Below, piece after piece: positions 52,549 through 61,230 of a stretch of 64,000 bases of DNA. The DNA is from Campylobacterota bacterium (GTDB lineage: Bacteria > Campylobacterota > Campylobacteria > Campylobacterales > Sulfurovaceae). A program made the translations under genes and the position numbers. A model generated the notes under the pieces. The model had not been told where the DNA came from. It saw nothing but the letters and a program-made list of their open reading frames with translations, and did no database searches. Where the stretch lies: NCBI GenBank assembly GCA_003252535.1, contig QKDN01000042.1:1-64000 (forward strand). The letters are read 5' to 3'. Within the stretch, counting starts at the first letter, position 1. Every line of letters begins with the position of its first letter.

Positions 52549-55500
52549 TTATCTCCTCCACCTCAAACTCACCAGATACAAAACCGGAATGATTATCAGC
52601 GTCAATATCGCTGAAGTGACAACCCCTCCTATCATCGGGGCGGCGATGCGCTGCATCACTTCGCTTCCCACACCGTGGGTGTACATGATGGGGATGAGGC
52701 CGCCGATGATGGCGAATACCGTCATGAGCTTGGGGCGGAGGCGGAGCGCTGCGCCGCTGTAGATCGCTTCGAGGTGCTCGGCATGGGTGAGGGGACGGGC
52801 GAGCTCGGTGTGCTTCTGCTCGATCGCTTCGGTGAGGTAGATGATCATCACGATGGCGGTCTCGGCGGCGACACCCAGCAGCGCCAGGAACCCGACGATC
52901 ACCGCCACGGAGATATTGAACCCCAGGTAGTCGATATAGAGGAGACCGCCGAAGAGGGCGAAGGGGAGGGTCGAGAATACGATGAGCGAGTCGCTGAGCC
53001 TCCCCAGCGCCATATAGATGAGGATGAAGATCAGCAGGAGGGTGACCGGGATGATGTAGCGGAGCTTCTCCATCGCCTGTTCGAGGTAGCGGCTCTGCCC
53101 CGACCACTCGTAGTAGTAGCCTGTGGGGAGCTTGATGTCGGTCAGCGTTTTCTGCGCCGCTTCGCGGTACTCCTCGCTGCTGATCCCCTCCTTGGGGGTG
53201 ATGTAGACGAAGGAGACCTTCATCCCCTTCTCACTCTTGATCACGCTCGCGCTCTCCTTGAACGAGAACGAGGCGAAGTTGCGCAGCGGCTGCATCCCGT
53301 AGCGGGTCTTGATGTGGATATCGGCGATCGATTCGAGGCTCTTGCGGTTGGTACCCTGGAGGCGGAGCGAGACGGGGTAGCGTTCGAGGTTCTGCACCAT
53401 CGTCGTGACCTTGTTTCCCCCGACCCCCAGCGAGACGGCATCGAGGATATCGTTCTTGCTCACGCCGTAGCGGGCGAGCTTCTCCTGGTCGATATCGAGG
53501 GAGATGTAGTAGCCGCTGTTGGACTTGTCCGCCGAGACGCTGAGGCTCTGCGGGAGGGTTTTGAGCTTCTGCTCGATGGCGGAGCTGATCTTCTGGAGCT
53601 CGTTGTTGTCGCTGCCGTAGAGCTTGATCCCCAGCGGGGTGCGGATGCCGGTGAGGAGCATATCGATGCGGCCGCGGATGGGGTAGGTCCATGAGTTGAT
53701 GAGACCGGGGATCTTGAGCTCCTTGTCCATCATAGTCATGAGCTTCTCGTAGCTCATCCCCTCACGCCACTGTGACGGGTCCTTGAATTCTATGATCGTC
53801 TCGATCATCGCCAGCGGCGCGGGGTCGGTGGCGGTGTCGGCGCGGCCCGCCTTGCCAAAGACGCTCGCCACCTCGGGGAAGGACTTGATGATCCTGTCGG
53901 TCTGCTGGGTGAGCTCTTTGGCCATATCGATACCGATACCGTAGGGGGTGACCGGCATATACATGAAGGTCTGCTCGTTCATCATCGGCATGAACTCCCA
54001 CTTCTGCCCCTTGTAGAGGGGGTAGATAAAGGCAAGCGCGCCAAAGAGGAGTAGGATCACGAGGTAGCGCCCCCTGAGCGAGAGGTGGAGGATAGGGGAG
54101 TAGAGGAAGAGAAAGAAACGGTTGATCGGGTTGCGGTGCTCGTCGATGATGTGGCCTCGGATGAGGGCGAGCATCAGCACCGGGACGAGGGTGATCGAGA
54201 GGATCGCCCCCACGATCATCGCGAAGCTCTTGGTGTACGCCAGCGGGGTGAAGAGCCGCCCCTCCTGCCCCGTGAGGGCGAAGATGGGGAGGAACGAGAC
54301 GACGATGAGCAGCAGCGCGAAGAAGATCGGCGTCCCCACCTGCTTGGCTGCTTTGAGGATCGCCTCGGTGCGCTGCGCGGGGGTGGGGTTGGTCAGGGGT
54401 GCGAGGTACTTGTGGGCGTTCTCGATCATGACGATCGTCGCATCGACCATCGCCCCGATCGCTATGGCGATACCACCGAGGCTCATGATGTTCGACCCGA
54501 TACCGGAGAGCTTCATCAGAAGGAATGTCAGCGCCACGGTGAGCGGCAGGACGAGGATGATGATGAGGGCGCTGCGGAGATGGAAGAGGAAGATGGCGCA
54601 GACGAGCATCACGATGAGCGACTCCTCGACCAGCGTGCTCTTGAGGGTGTCGATCGCCTTGTCGATGAGGGCGCTGCGGTCGTAGGCGGTGACGATCTCG
54701 ATATCTTTGTTGACGATGGTGGCGAGCTTCTGCTTGACCCGCTCGATGACGCTGTAGGGGTTCTCGCCGTAGCGCACCACGACGATACCCCCCACCGTCT
54801 CACCCTCGCCGTTGAAGTCCGCCATCCCGCGTCGCGATGCGGGGACGATCCGTACCTCACCGATATCTTTGACCTTCACGGGCTGCCCGGCGACACTCCT
54901 GATGGTGATGTTCTCTATATCCTTCTCGTCCCTGAGATACCCTTTGGCCTCGATGATCTTCTCGTAGCCGTTCTCGAGGACGATCCTCCCCCCTGCGTCG
55001 TTGTTGTTGGCTCTGAGGGCTTTGGCCACTTCGGCGAAGGAGATGTCATACTGGATGAGCCGCCCCTGGTCGAGGCTCACCTCGTAGTCCCTGACGAAGC
55101 CGCCGACCGCCGCCACTTCGCTCACCCCGTCGACCCCGAGGAGGGCGTACTTGAGGTAGTAGTCCTGGTAGCTGCGGAGCTCGTCGAGCGACTTGTCCGC
55201 AGATTTGAGGACATACTCGAACGCCCAGCCCACGCCCGTCGCGTCGGGGCCTATCGAGACCTCCGCTTCTTTGGGGAGGGTGGGGGCGAGCTGCGAGAGC
55301 TGCTCGAGGATGCGGGTGCGCGCGTCATAGAGGTCGGTGTTCTCCTTGAAGATCACATAGATCATCGCGTTCTCGAAGCTGCTCATCGCCCGCACCGTCT
55401 CGATGCCGCTGAGGCTCATGAGGTTGGAGATGAGCGGGTAGCTCACCTGGTCTTCGATGATGCGGGGGGACTGCCCGGGGTACTTCACCTGGAGGATCAC

Positions 55501-55638
55501 CTGCGGGGGCGAGAGGTCGGGGAGGGCGTCGAGCGAGGTGTGCTTGATCGCCCACACCGACGCCCCGAGGGCGATCAGCAGGAGGCTGAAGAGGAGAAAG
55601 AGATTGCGGACGCTCGCGTCGATGATCTTCCCTACCAT
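52549..55638 (-). CDS. cusA: CusA-like heavy-metal RND efflux pump
   Basis: Inner-membrane proton-driven pump exporting a metal ion, probably Cu(I)/Ag(I), through a CusBC-type channel. The 1029 residues have twelve expected membrane segments in two halves with large periplasmic loops. HME-RND hallmarks are SIGPDATGVGWAFEYVL, RGRIDMLLTGIRTPLGIKLY and ATIVMIENAHKYL. The resemblance to CusA in these blocks is strong; metal choice is inferred. It is last of a four-gene minus-strand operon and its gene begins 9 bases after cusB ends. Confidence 0.92.
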   Translation of the reverse strand: MVGKIIDASVRNLFLLFSLLLIALGASVWAIKHTSLDALPDLSPPQVILQVKYPGQSPRIIEDQVSYPLISNLMSLSGIETVRAMSSFENAMIYVIFKENTDLYDARTRILEQLSQLAPTLPKEAEVSIGPDATGVGWAFEYVLKSADKSLDELRSYQDYYLKYALLGVDGVSEVAAVGGFVRDYEVSLDQGRLIQYDISFAEVAKALRANNNDAGGRIVLENGYEKIIEAKGYLRDEKDIENITIRSVAGQPVKVKDIGEVRIVPASRRGMADFNGEGETVGGIVVVRYGENPYSVIERVKQKLATIVNKDIEIVTAYDRSALIDKAIDTLKSTLVEESLIVMLVCAIFLFHLRSALIIILVLPLTVALTFLLMKLSGIGSNIMSLGGIAIAIGAMVDATIVMIENAHKYLAPLTNPTPAQRTEAILKAAKQVGTPIFFALLLIVVSFLPIFALTGQEGRLFTPLAYTKSFAMIVGAILSITLVPVLMLALIRGHIIDEHRNPINRFFLFLYSPILHLSLRGRYLVILLLFGALAFIYPLYKGQKWEFMPMMNEQTFMYMPVTPYGIGIDMAKELTQQTDRIIKSFPEVASVFGKAGRADTATDPAPLAMIETIIEFKDPSQWREGMSYEKLMTMMDKELKIPGLINSWTYPIRGRIDMLLTGIRTPLGIKLYGSDNNELQKISSAIEQKLKTLPQSLSVSADKSNSGYYISLDIDQEKLARYGVSKNDILDAVSLGVGGNKVTTMVQNLERYPVSLRLQGTNRKSLESIADIHIKTRYGMQPLRNFASFSFKESASVIKSEKGMKVSFVYITPKEGISSEEYREAAQKTLTDIKLPTGYYYEWSGQSRYLEQAMEKLRYIIPVTLLLIFILIYMALGRLSDSLIVFSTLPFALFGGLLYIDYLGFNISVAVIVGFLALLGVAAETAIVMIIYLTEAIEQKHTELARPLTHAEHLEAIYSGAALRLRPKLMTVFAIIGGLIPIMYTHGVGSEVMQRIAAPMIGGVVTSAILTLIIIPVLYLVSLRWRR

Positions 55639-55647
55639 GGCGTCCCC

Positions 55648-56604
55648 TTACCACTCGTCGTTGTAGAGGCCGTTGGTGACGGCGTCGCTGTCGAGGAGGA
55701 AGAGGGCATTGGCGACGATCTCGTCACCCTCCTCCGCCCCGCTGCTGATCTCGTACCCCTCGGGGGTGCGTACCGCCTCGACCTCGATCGGGGTGTATTC
55801 GTTCCCCTCTTTGGAGAAGAGATAGTGTTTCCCCTCCCTTGTCACGACGGCGTTGTGGGGGACGATGAGGTGTTTTTGCGACTTCTCGTAGATGTGTACC
55901 CTGGCGAACATACCGGGGTAGAGTCTGAGCTCCGGGTTGGGGAGGACGATCCGCACGGGGATGGTCTGGTCGGCAGGGTTGAGGGCGGGGTAGAGGGCGT
56001 CGACCTTCGAGTCGATCCTCCCGCTCACGCCGTCTATCTCCGCCGTTGCCCTCATCCCCTCGCGGACGAACCCCCTGTCCTTCTGGTAGACATTGGCGAT
56101 GAGCCAGAGGGAGGAGAGGTCGGTGATCTCGAGGGCGCGCTTGCCCGCCATCACGAAGCTCCCCTCCCTGAGGTCGTTCGCCGTGATGATACCGTCGACG
56201 CTGCTGCGGATCGTCACGCTGCCGTCGCTGTTGCGCTCGGGCGCGTCGATGCCGAAAAGGGCGATCTTGTTCCTGATCGATTCGTAGAGGGCTGGGGAGC
56301 TCTTTTGGGCGATGCGCAGCTCATCGTAGAGGTTGTAGACCTCTTTGGAGTAGATATCGAAGAGCTTGTCCCCTTTGGCGATGCGCATATAGTCGCGGTC
56401 GGCATAGAGTCTGGTGATGTAGCCGCCGAAGCGGAGGCTGAGGTCATGGGTGCGGGCGCGCTCGGCGCTGAGGCGGCCGTAGTACTCCCTGTAGGGGGCG
56501 TCGTCGCGGCTCTCGACCTTGATGGTCCTGATATTGAACGCCTGTTCGATCCGGAACCCCCAGAGGGTATCGGCGATGGCGAGGAGAAACAGCAGGTATC
56601 TCAT
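55648..56604 (-). CDS. cusB: CusB-like periplasmic adaptor
   Basis: Membrane-fusion protein linking the RND pump to the outer-membrane channel. At 318 residues it is shorter than typical CusB. It has a signal peptide (MRYLLFLLAIADTLWG), a barrel-sandwich region (GYITRLYADRDYMRIAKGDK and VDGIITANDLREGSFVMAGK), a helical hairpin and a beta-barrel part (DALYPALNPADQTIPVRIVL). The extra N-terminal metal-binding part of E. coli CusB is not evident. The start overlaps the channel gene's stop by 4 bases. Confidence 0.85.
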   Translation of the reverse strand: MRYLLFLLAIADTLWGFRIEQAFNIRTIKVESRDDAPYREYYGRLSAERARTHDLSLRFGGYITRLYADRDYMRIAKGDKLFDIYSKEVYNLYDELRIAQKSSPALYESIRNKIALFGIDAPERNSDGSVTIRSSVDGIITANDLREGSFVMAGKRALEITDLSSLWLIANVYQKDRGFVREGMRATAEIDGVSGRIDSKVDALYPALNPADQTIPVRIVLPNPELRLYPGMFARVHIYEKSQKHLIVPHNAVVTREGKHYLFSKEGNEYTPIEVEAVRTPEGYEISSGAEEGDEIVANALFLLDSDAVTNGLYNDEW

Positions 56605-57800
56605 AGTCGGGCTTCCAGTCGTGAGGTGAGGTAGCTGAGCTCCAGCTCGGCGAGGCGGAGCTCTTTGCGGTAGGTGAGGAGTTCGATCTCGCTCTCGATG
56701 ATCCTGTTCCTGAGCATGGTCGCCTCCTGTATGCTCTGGGCGGAGTTCTGCGAGAGGATGAACTCCCGCTCCTTCCTGAGGTGCTCCATCAGCGAGCGGC
56801 GGTTGGCGAGGGCTCTGAGGGCGAGCTCCCGTTTGGAGAGGGCGACCCTGTAGAGCGATTCGATCTCGTTGTAGGTCTCGTCGTAGGCGCTCCGGGATGC
56901 GGAGAGGGCGCTCATGCTCTTGGCGAGCTCCCGCTCCTCCCTGCCGTAGACGGGGAGGGGCATCGAGACCGAGAGGTTGAGATAGTCGTCGCGCCCGTCG
57001 CGCTGGTAGTAGCCGCCGCTGATCGTAGGGTTGGGGGTGAGGTTGGCATTGGCGAGCTCGTGCGCGCTTTTGGCCTGCTCGATACGGAGCTTCTGGATGC
57101 GCAGGAGGATGTGGCCGTGGATGCTCTTGCCGTATTTAGGTTCCCGGGAGATCGTGAGGCTTGTGATCCGCTTGCCCGCGAGTTCGGAGAGCTTCACATA
57201 GAGCTGGCTGTTCTGCTCTTCCTTAGAGAGGATGGCGAGGCGGATGTTCTCGATATCGAGGTCGTTCCGGATGATATCCTGGAAGGCTTTTTTCTCTTCC
57301 AAGTGCTCGTTGTGGTAGGCGCTGAGCTCGCGGATATTGGCGATCTTCTCCCGCAGCAGGGAGATGGTGCGGTCGTTCTGCGCTATCTCGTACCCCAGCG
57401 CATAGATCGACCTCGCGATCCGGTGCTTCTGCTCGCTCAGGAGGAGTGCGGCGATCTCCTGCTCGAGGCTCTTGATCCGGGTGTTGTACCCCCGCTTCTC
57501 ACTGCTGACGATCTCCTGTGAGAAGGTGACGAAGTTGGTCTGCATCGCTTCGATATCCCGCTTGAACGGTGTCCTGAGGGAGATATCGGCGAATCCTGCC
57601 GAGAGCATGGGGTTGGGGAGGAGCGCGGCGATCTGGCTGTCGTATCCCTTGGAGCGGATATCGGCGGAGAGCCTGGCGAGGGTAGGGTTGCGCCTGTCGG
57701 CGTACCCGATCACGGAAGCGATATCCTCGGCTGCGAGCAGCGAGGAGACGACCGCGATCAGCGCGGCTACATGGCCGAACCGCATTTGCCCGAAGCGCAT
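56601..57800 (-). CDS. TolC/CusC-type outer-membrane channel
   Basis: 399 residues with a signal segment (HVAALIAVVSSLLAAED) and long helical stretches of the outer-membrane efflux protein family. Examples are RNPTLARLSADIRSKGYDSQ, IEQAKSAHELANANLTPNPT and LNLSVSMPLPVYGREERELA. It forms the outer-membrane exit of the efflux system. The ATG at 57800 has GGAGGG five bases upstream and lies within the end of the preceding gene, a 34-base overlap in another frame. Confidence 0.85.
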   Translation of the reverse strand: MRFGQMRFGHVAALIAVVSSLLAAEDIASVIGYADRRNPTLARLSADIRSKGYDSQIAALLPNPMLSAGFADISLRTPFKRDIEAMQTNFVTFSQEIVSSEKRGYNTRIKSLEQEIAALLLSEQKHRIARSIYALGYEIAQNDRTISLLREKIANIRELSAYHNEHLEEKKAFQDIIRNDLDIENIRLAILSKEEQNSQLYVKLSELAGKRITSLTISREPKYGKSIHGHILLRIQKLRIEQAKSAHELANANLTPNPTISGGYYQRDGRDDYLNLSVSMPLPVYGREERELAKSMSALSASRSAYDETYNEIESLYRVALSKRELALRALANRRSLMEHLRKEREFILSQNSAQSIQEATMLRNRIIESEIELLTYRKELRLAELELSYLTSRLEARL

Positions 57801-58195
57801 TTCATCCCTCCTGTGGAGTCCTGACCGAGGTTGGCGCTCCCTTTGTAGCGGTACTTCTTCTCACCGATCATAAAGAGGATATGGTACTGCCATGTCCCAC
57901 CCATCGAGAGGTTGACGGCGGTCTTGTAGCCATCGCCCTCGGGCGTCCCTTCGCCGATGTACTCCATATAGGGCATCCCCGGCATCTCGGGCATGAAGAA
58001 CTTCGCTTTGAGCTTCGCGTCGGTGATCGCCTTGCCGTCTTTGGAGAGCTTGACGAATACCTCGTTGTTCCCCTCGATGAGGGTCTTCTTGGAGATCACC
58101 TCAACGGTGATCCCGCCGGTCTCCCCTTTGTCGTAATACCCCTCTGCGAAAAGGGAGAGGGTGAGTGTGATAAAGAGTGCAAGTATCTTTTTCAT
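57767..58195 (-). CDS. FixH/YtkA-like periplasmic protein with a Cys-Met tail
   Basis: 142 residues with a signal peptide (MKKILALFITLTLSLFAEG) and an immunoglobulin-like domain (ITVEVISKKTLIEGNNEVFV, AKFFMPEMPGMPYMEYIG, GGTWQYHILFMIGEKKYR) like the FixH/YtkA group. The Met-rich MPEMPGMPYM and the C-terminal MKCASGKCGSAM could bind copper. As first gene of the efflux operon it may collect metal in the periplasm for export; that role is inferred. Confidence 0.8.
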   Translation of the reverse strand: MKKILALFITLTLSLFAEGYYDKGETGGITVEVISKKTLIEGNNEVFVKLSKDGKAITDAKLKAKFFMPEMPGMPYMEYIGEGTPEGDGYKTAVNLSMGGTWQYHILFMIGEKKYRYKGSANLGQDSTGGMKCASGKCGSAM

Positions 58196-58315
58196 GGTTC
58201 ATTCCTTTGTATATTTGTCCGTAGTATGCCGATCCGGCGTGGAGCGTGTGTGGAGCGGCGAAGCAAGCGGTCAAAGAGAATGGTACAGAGGCGGCAATGA
58301 CCGTGCTATGCGATA

Positions 58316-58338
58316 CGGTTAAAAGGTGTTTTTAACCG
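58316..58338. promoter_or_regulatory. Inverted repeat upstream of a response-regulator gene
   Basis: CGGTTAAAA (58316-58324) and TTTTAACCG (58330-58338), 9-bp perfect arms, 58 bases before the regulator start. It could be an operator or a leader hairpin. Confidence 0.45.
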
Positions 58339-58396
58339 CCGGACCAAAAGATATGTGTTATCATGCCGTTTATGATCTTTGAAGAAGGATAAAGTA

Positions 58397-59143
58397 TTGA
58401 TCGATCAACATAAACTTTGTGAAAAGAGCAGACGATATAAAATACTTTTCGTAGAAGACTTCGCACCACTGCGCGAAAAGGTCGCAGAGATACTGGAGAA
58501 CTATTTTGATACCGTGATCGTGGCAGGTGACGGCCAGGAGGGGCTCGATATCTATCGGAGCTATGAGCAGGAGCAAGGGAGACCTGTCGATATCGTCCTT
58601 ACCGATATCAGTATGCCCCGCAAGGACGGGCTGGAGCTCTGCAGGGATATCAAAGCGCTCCACCCCGGGCAGATCATCGTCATACTCTCCGCACACAAAG
58701 AGATCAACCAACTGATCGAGTTCATCCATATCGGTATCACGCACTACCTGCTCAAGCCCATCCAGCCTGCAAACCTTCTCGAGATGATCGACAATGTGGT
58801 ACAGGCGCTTCTCCAGCAGGAGAAGGATACTGGAGAGACCGAATCGCTGGAGGTAGTCCTCGGAGATGGGTTTGCATGGGACAGCAAGCATTCGCAGCTC
58901 TATCATAACGATATGAATATTGTATTGACCCAATACGAACAGGTACTCATGGAACTTTTGGTCAAAAGGATCAATGTGGTCTGTACGGTCGAGGAGATAG
59001 TCAACGAGTACTATAACAGGAACATAGACGTGGAAATGTCCAACATCCGGGGCATTGTCTACCGGCTGCGGCACAAACTTCCCGGGGAATGCCTCTCCAG
59101 CCTCTACGGGATCGGGTACAAGCTCACTCCAGCACCTTCATAA
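58397..59143 (+). CDS. Response regulator with C-terminal winged helix, second copy
   Basis: 248 residues, paralogous to the regulator at 26926: LFVEDFAPLREKV, phospho-Asp in VLTDISMPRKDGLEL, VILSAHKEINQLIEF and YLLKPIQP. The C-terminal DNA-binding part has NIRGIVYRLRHKL and LYGIGYKLTP. I prefer TTG 58397, with GAAGGATAAAG before it, over TTG 58379; this gives the same length as its paralogue. Its likely partner is the kinase at 61231, on the far side of the TonB receptor gene. Confidence 0.88.
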   Translation: MIDQHKLCEKSRRYKILFVEDFAPLREKVAEILENYFDTVIVAGDGQEGLDIYRSYEQEQGRPVDIVLTDISMPRKDGLELCRDIKALHPGQIIVILSAHKEINQLIEFIHIGITHYLLKPIQPANLLEMIDNVVQALLQQEKDTGETESLEVVLGDGFAWDSKHSQLYHNDMNIVLTQYEQVLMELLVKRINVVCTVEEIVNEYYNRNIDVEMSNIRGIVYRLRHKLPGECLSSLYGIGYKLTPAPS

Positions 59144-59150
59144 ACGGCTT

Positions 59151-61151
59151 TCAAAAAGAGGTTTTCAGCTTTATCCCTACGACTTCGGGGGCTCCGAAAT
59201 GGTAGTAGTCGTTGGTAGGGGTATGGATCATGAAGTCGACATACTCTTTGTCAAGGATATTGGTCGCATAGAGCTCGGCGCTCCAGCGGGCTTTTTTGTA
59301 TCCCAGGGTAAGGTTGACCACCGTATAGGGGTCAGCTTTGGCGGTGTTCCCGATATCGTAGTAGCGCTCCCCCATATGGCGGAGAGATGAGACGATATAG
59401 AAGTTGGGGTCGAGTTCGTACCTGATCCCCAGTGCCGCAGTGATATCGGGAACCTCCAGGAGGGTATTGCCCTCGTAGATATTCAGTGTATCGTCCGAGA
59501 ACTCGCGGTAGCGGGCGATGGTCCTCCCCACCGATGAGGTGAGCTCGATATTTTCGTTCCTGTAGGTGAGCTCCGCCTCGAACCCGCAGCTGTAGGCCTT
59601 GTCGGCGGTCAGGACGACGGAGGCGAGTGTATCGGTGAAGGTGTTGATACGGTGGTCGGTGATATCGGTGTAGAAGAGCGCCGCTTTGAATGTGAGAACG
59701 TTGTCCCACTTCGTGTTGTAGCTGATCTCCCAGCTCGAGGTATGTTCGGGCTCGAATGTGGTGAGGAGCTCGGGACTGCGGTACTGGTAGCCCCCCGGAC
59801 GGTATCCCTGTGAATAGGTAAGATAGAGATGCGAATCGCTGTCGGGATACCAGGAGAGCGAGACGGTCGGGAGCAGATGGCTCCACGTCGTGGAACCGCT
59901 TGCATGGATGGGCGCGGCACCGAAATCAGAGAACTCCTGCGTCAGGCTCCGTCTGGTCTGCTGGTAGCGGAGGCCTCCCATGACGGAGAACTTCTCCCCT
60001 AGATAGTACCTGTACTGGGAAAAGAACCCGAAGTTCTCGTCGGGGTTGTCGAGGAGATTGCAGCTCGAAAGTGGGGTGTCAAAAAGGGTGAGGAGGGTCT
60101 GGGTCTCCTTGTAGTCGAAGCCGGTCTTGTGGCTGTAGGAGACCCCTGCGGTCAGATCGCCGTTCTCGAATCTCTGTTTGTATTTGAGCTCCTGGTAGAA
60201 CTCCCCTATATCTATATCGCGGTCGAGCCGGACACCGCCGACGACACCGATGTAGTCGGTCTCGAGTATGGATTGTCTCGAAAAGCTCGATACGGAACTC
60301 AGCTGCGAGTCGCTGTCCTCGTGTCTGACTGTAAGAAAGAGACGGTCGGTCTGCATATCGAGGAAGTTCCTGACCGGATCATCCGCTACCCTGAAGGGGT
60401 CGTCGGTCGTATTGACCTTGTAGGCGGTCCCTCCCTGCCTATCGTCCGTTATGCTGTAGCCGAGTGTGATACCCCACTCGCTGTCATAGCGGTAGAGGAG
60501 CTTACCGTCGAAAGAGAGGAGATCGAGGGTATCGACAGGCTCGCCGGACTCTATGCCCGTGGCGTAGCCGTTGCTGCTTTTTTTGTCGAGGGAGATGGAG
60601 TAGCCGAACCTGTCGTTCTGCACAGGGCCCGAGAGGAAGAGACCGAACTCCCTTGTATCGTATGAGGCATACCCGGCTTCGAGCTCGATCTTCTTCCTGT
60701 CGGAGGGGCTTTTTGTATAGATATTGATAACACCCGCTTCGGCATTCGTGCCGAAGAGCGTCCCCTGGGGCCCTTTGAGTATCTCGAGAGATTCGATGTT
60801 CTTCATATCGATAAGCCCCATACCGTAGCTGAAGGGGAGGGGGACATCATCGACATAGACCGCCACACTGCTCTCATAGACGACGTAGTTGCTGATGCCC
60901 CGCATGGTGACGGTGGTATTGTTCTTGTTGCCGATACCCGATATATTGGTATTGGGGATGAGTGCCGAGAGCTCCCTGATATCTTTGGTCTTGGTCTCTT
61001 CGAGCTTTTCTTCGCTCAAGGTATCTGCCGTCACTCCATCGTTGTCCGGGCTCTTTTGCCCCTTCTCCGATTCCACCCCGATCGAACCGAGATCGACTGA
61101 CTCTGCTGTCAGCAATAACGGAACCAATGGGAGATAAACCAATCTTTTCAT
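59151..61151 (-). CDS. TonB-dependent outer-membrane receptor
   Basis: 666 residues with a signal peptide, a plug domain (about 45-160: IRELSALIPNTNISGIGNKN, VTMRGISNYV, LEILKGPQGTLFGTNAEAGV) and a beta-barrel ending in ...LKTSF, the C-terminal Phe of outer-membrane proteins. It takes up a siderophore, metal chelate or other large ligand using TonB energy; the substrate is unknown. It is convergent with the regulator gene (7-base gap) and divergent from the kinase gene, which suggests the two-component pair controls it. Confidence 0.9.
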   Translation of the reverse strand: MKRLVYLPLVPLLLTAESVDLGSIGVESEKGQKSPDNDGVTADTLSEEKLEETKTKDIRELSALIPNTNISGIGNKNNTTVTMRGISNYVVYESSVAVYVDDVPLPFSYGMGLIDMKNIESLEILKGPQGTLFGTNAEAGVINIYTKSPSDRKKIELEAGYASYDTREFGLFLSGPVQNDRFGYSISLDKKSSNGYATGIESGEPVDTLDLLSFDGKLLYRYDSEWGITLGYSITDDRQGGTAYKVNTTDDPFRVADDPVRNFLDMQTDRLFLTVRHEDSDSQLSSVSSFSRQSILETDYIGVVGGVRLDRDIDIGEFYQELKYKQRFENGDLTAGVSYSHKTGFDYKETQTLLTLFDTPLSSCNLLDNPDENFGFFSQYRYYLGEKFSVMGGLRYQQTRRSLTQEFSDFGAAPIHASGSTTWSHLLPTVSLSWYPDSDSHLYLTYSQGYRPGGYQYRSPELLTTFEPEHTSSWEISYNTKWDNVLTFKAALFYTDITDHRINTFTDTLASVVLTADKAYSCGFEAELTYRNENIELTSSVGRTIARYREFSDDTLNIYEGNTLLEVPDITAALGIRYELDPNFYIVSSLRHMGERYYDIGNTAKADPYTVVNLTLGYKKARWSAELYATNILDKEYVDFMIHTPTNDYYHFGAPEVVGIKLKTSF

Positions 61152-61230
61152 GATACGACCAGGACCTTTTATTGTATAAAGTTATAATATTATATCCAAT
61201 ACAAATAAAGCTTCAAAAGGGATACCCGGC

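Noticed and set aside
54085-56634. An 849-codon open frame on the plus strand opposite the efflux pump and adaptor genes
   Set aside because: The minus-strand proteins match known families along their whole length; the plus-strand translation is low-complexity and rich in Asp, Glu, Arg and Val, as expected for a mirror frame in GC-rich coding DNA.
50485-58195. Naming the two-component pair CusRS because the Cus-like operon is adjacent
   Set aside because: The genes are convergent and separated by two repeat elements, and the pair is coupled to the KAP/propeller genes; the kinase's periplasmic domain shows no clear metal-binding pattern.
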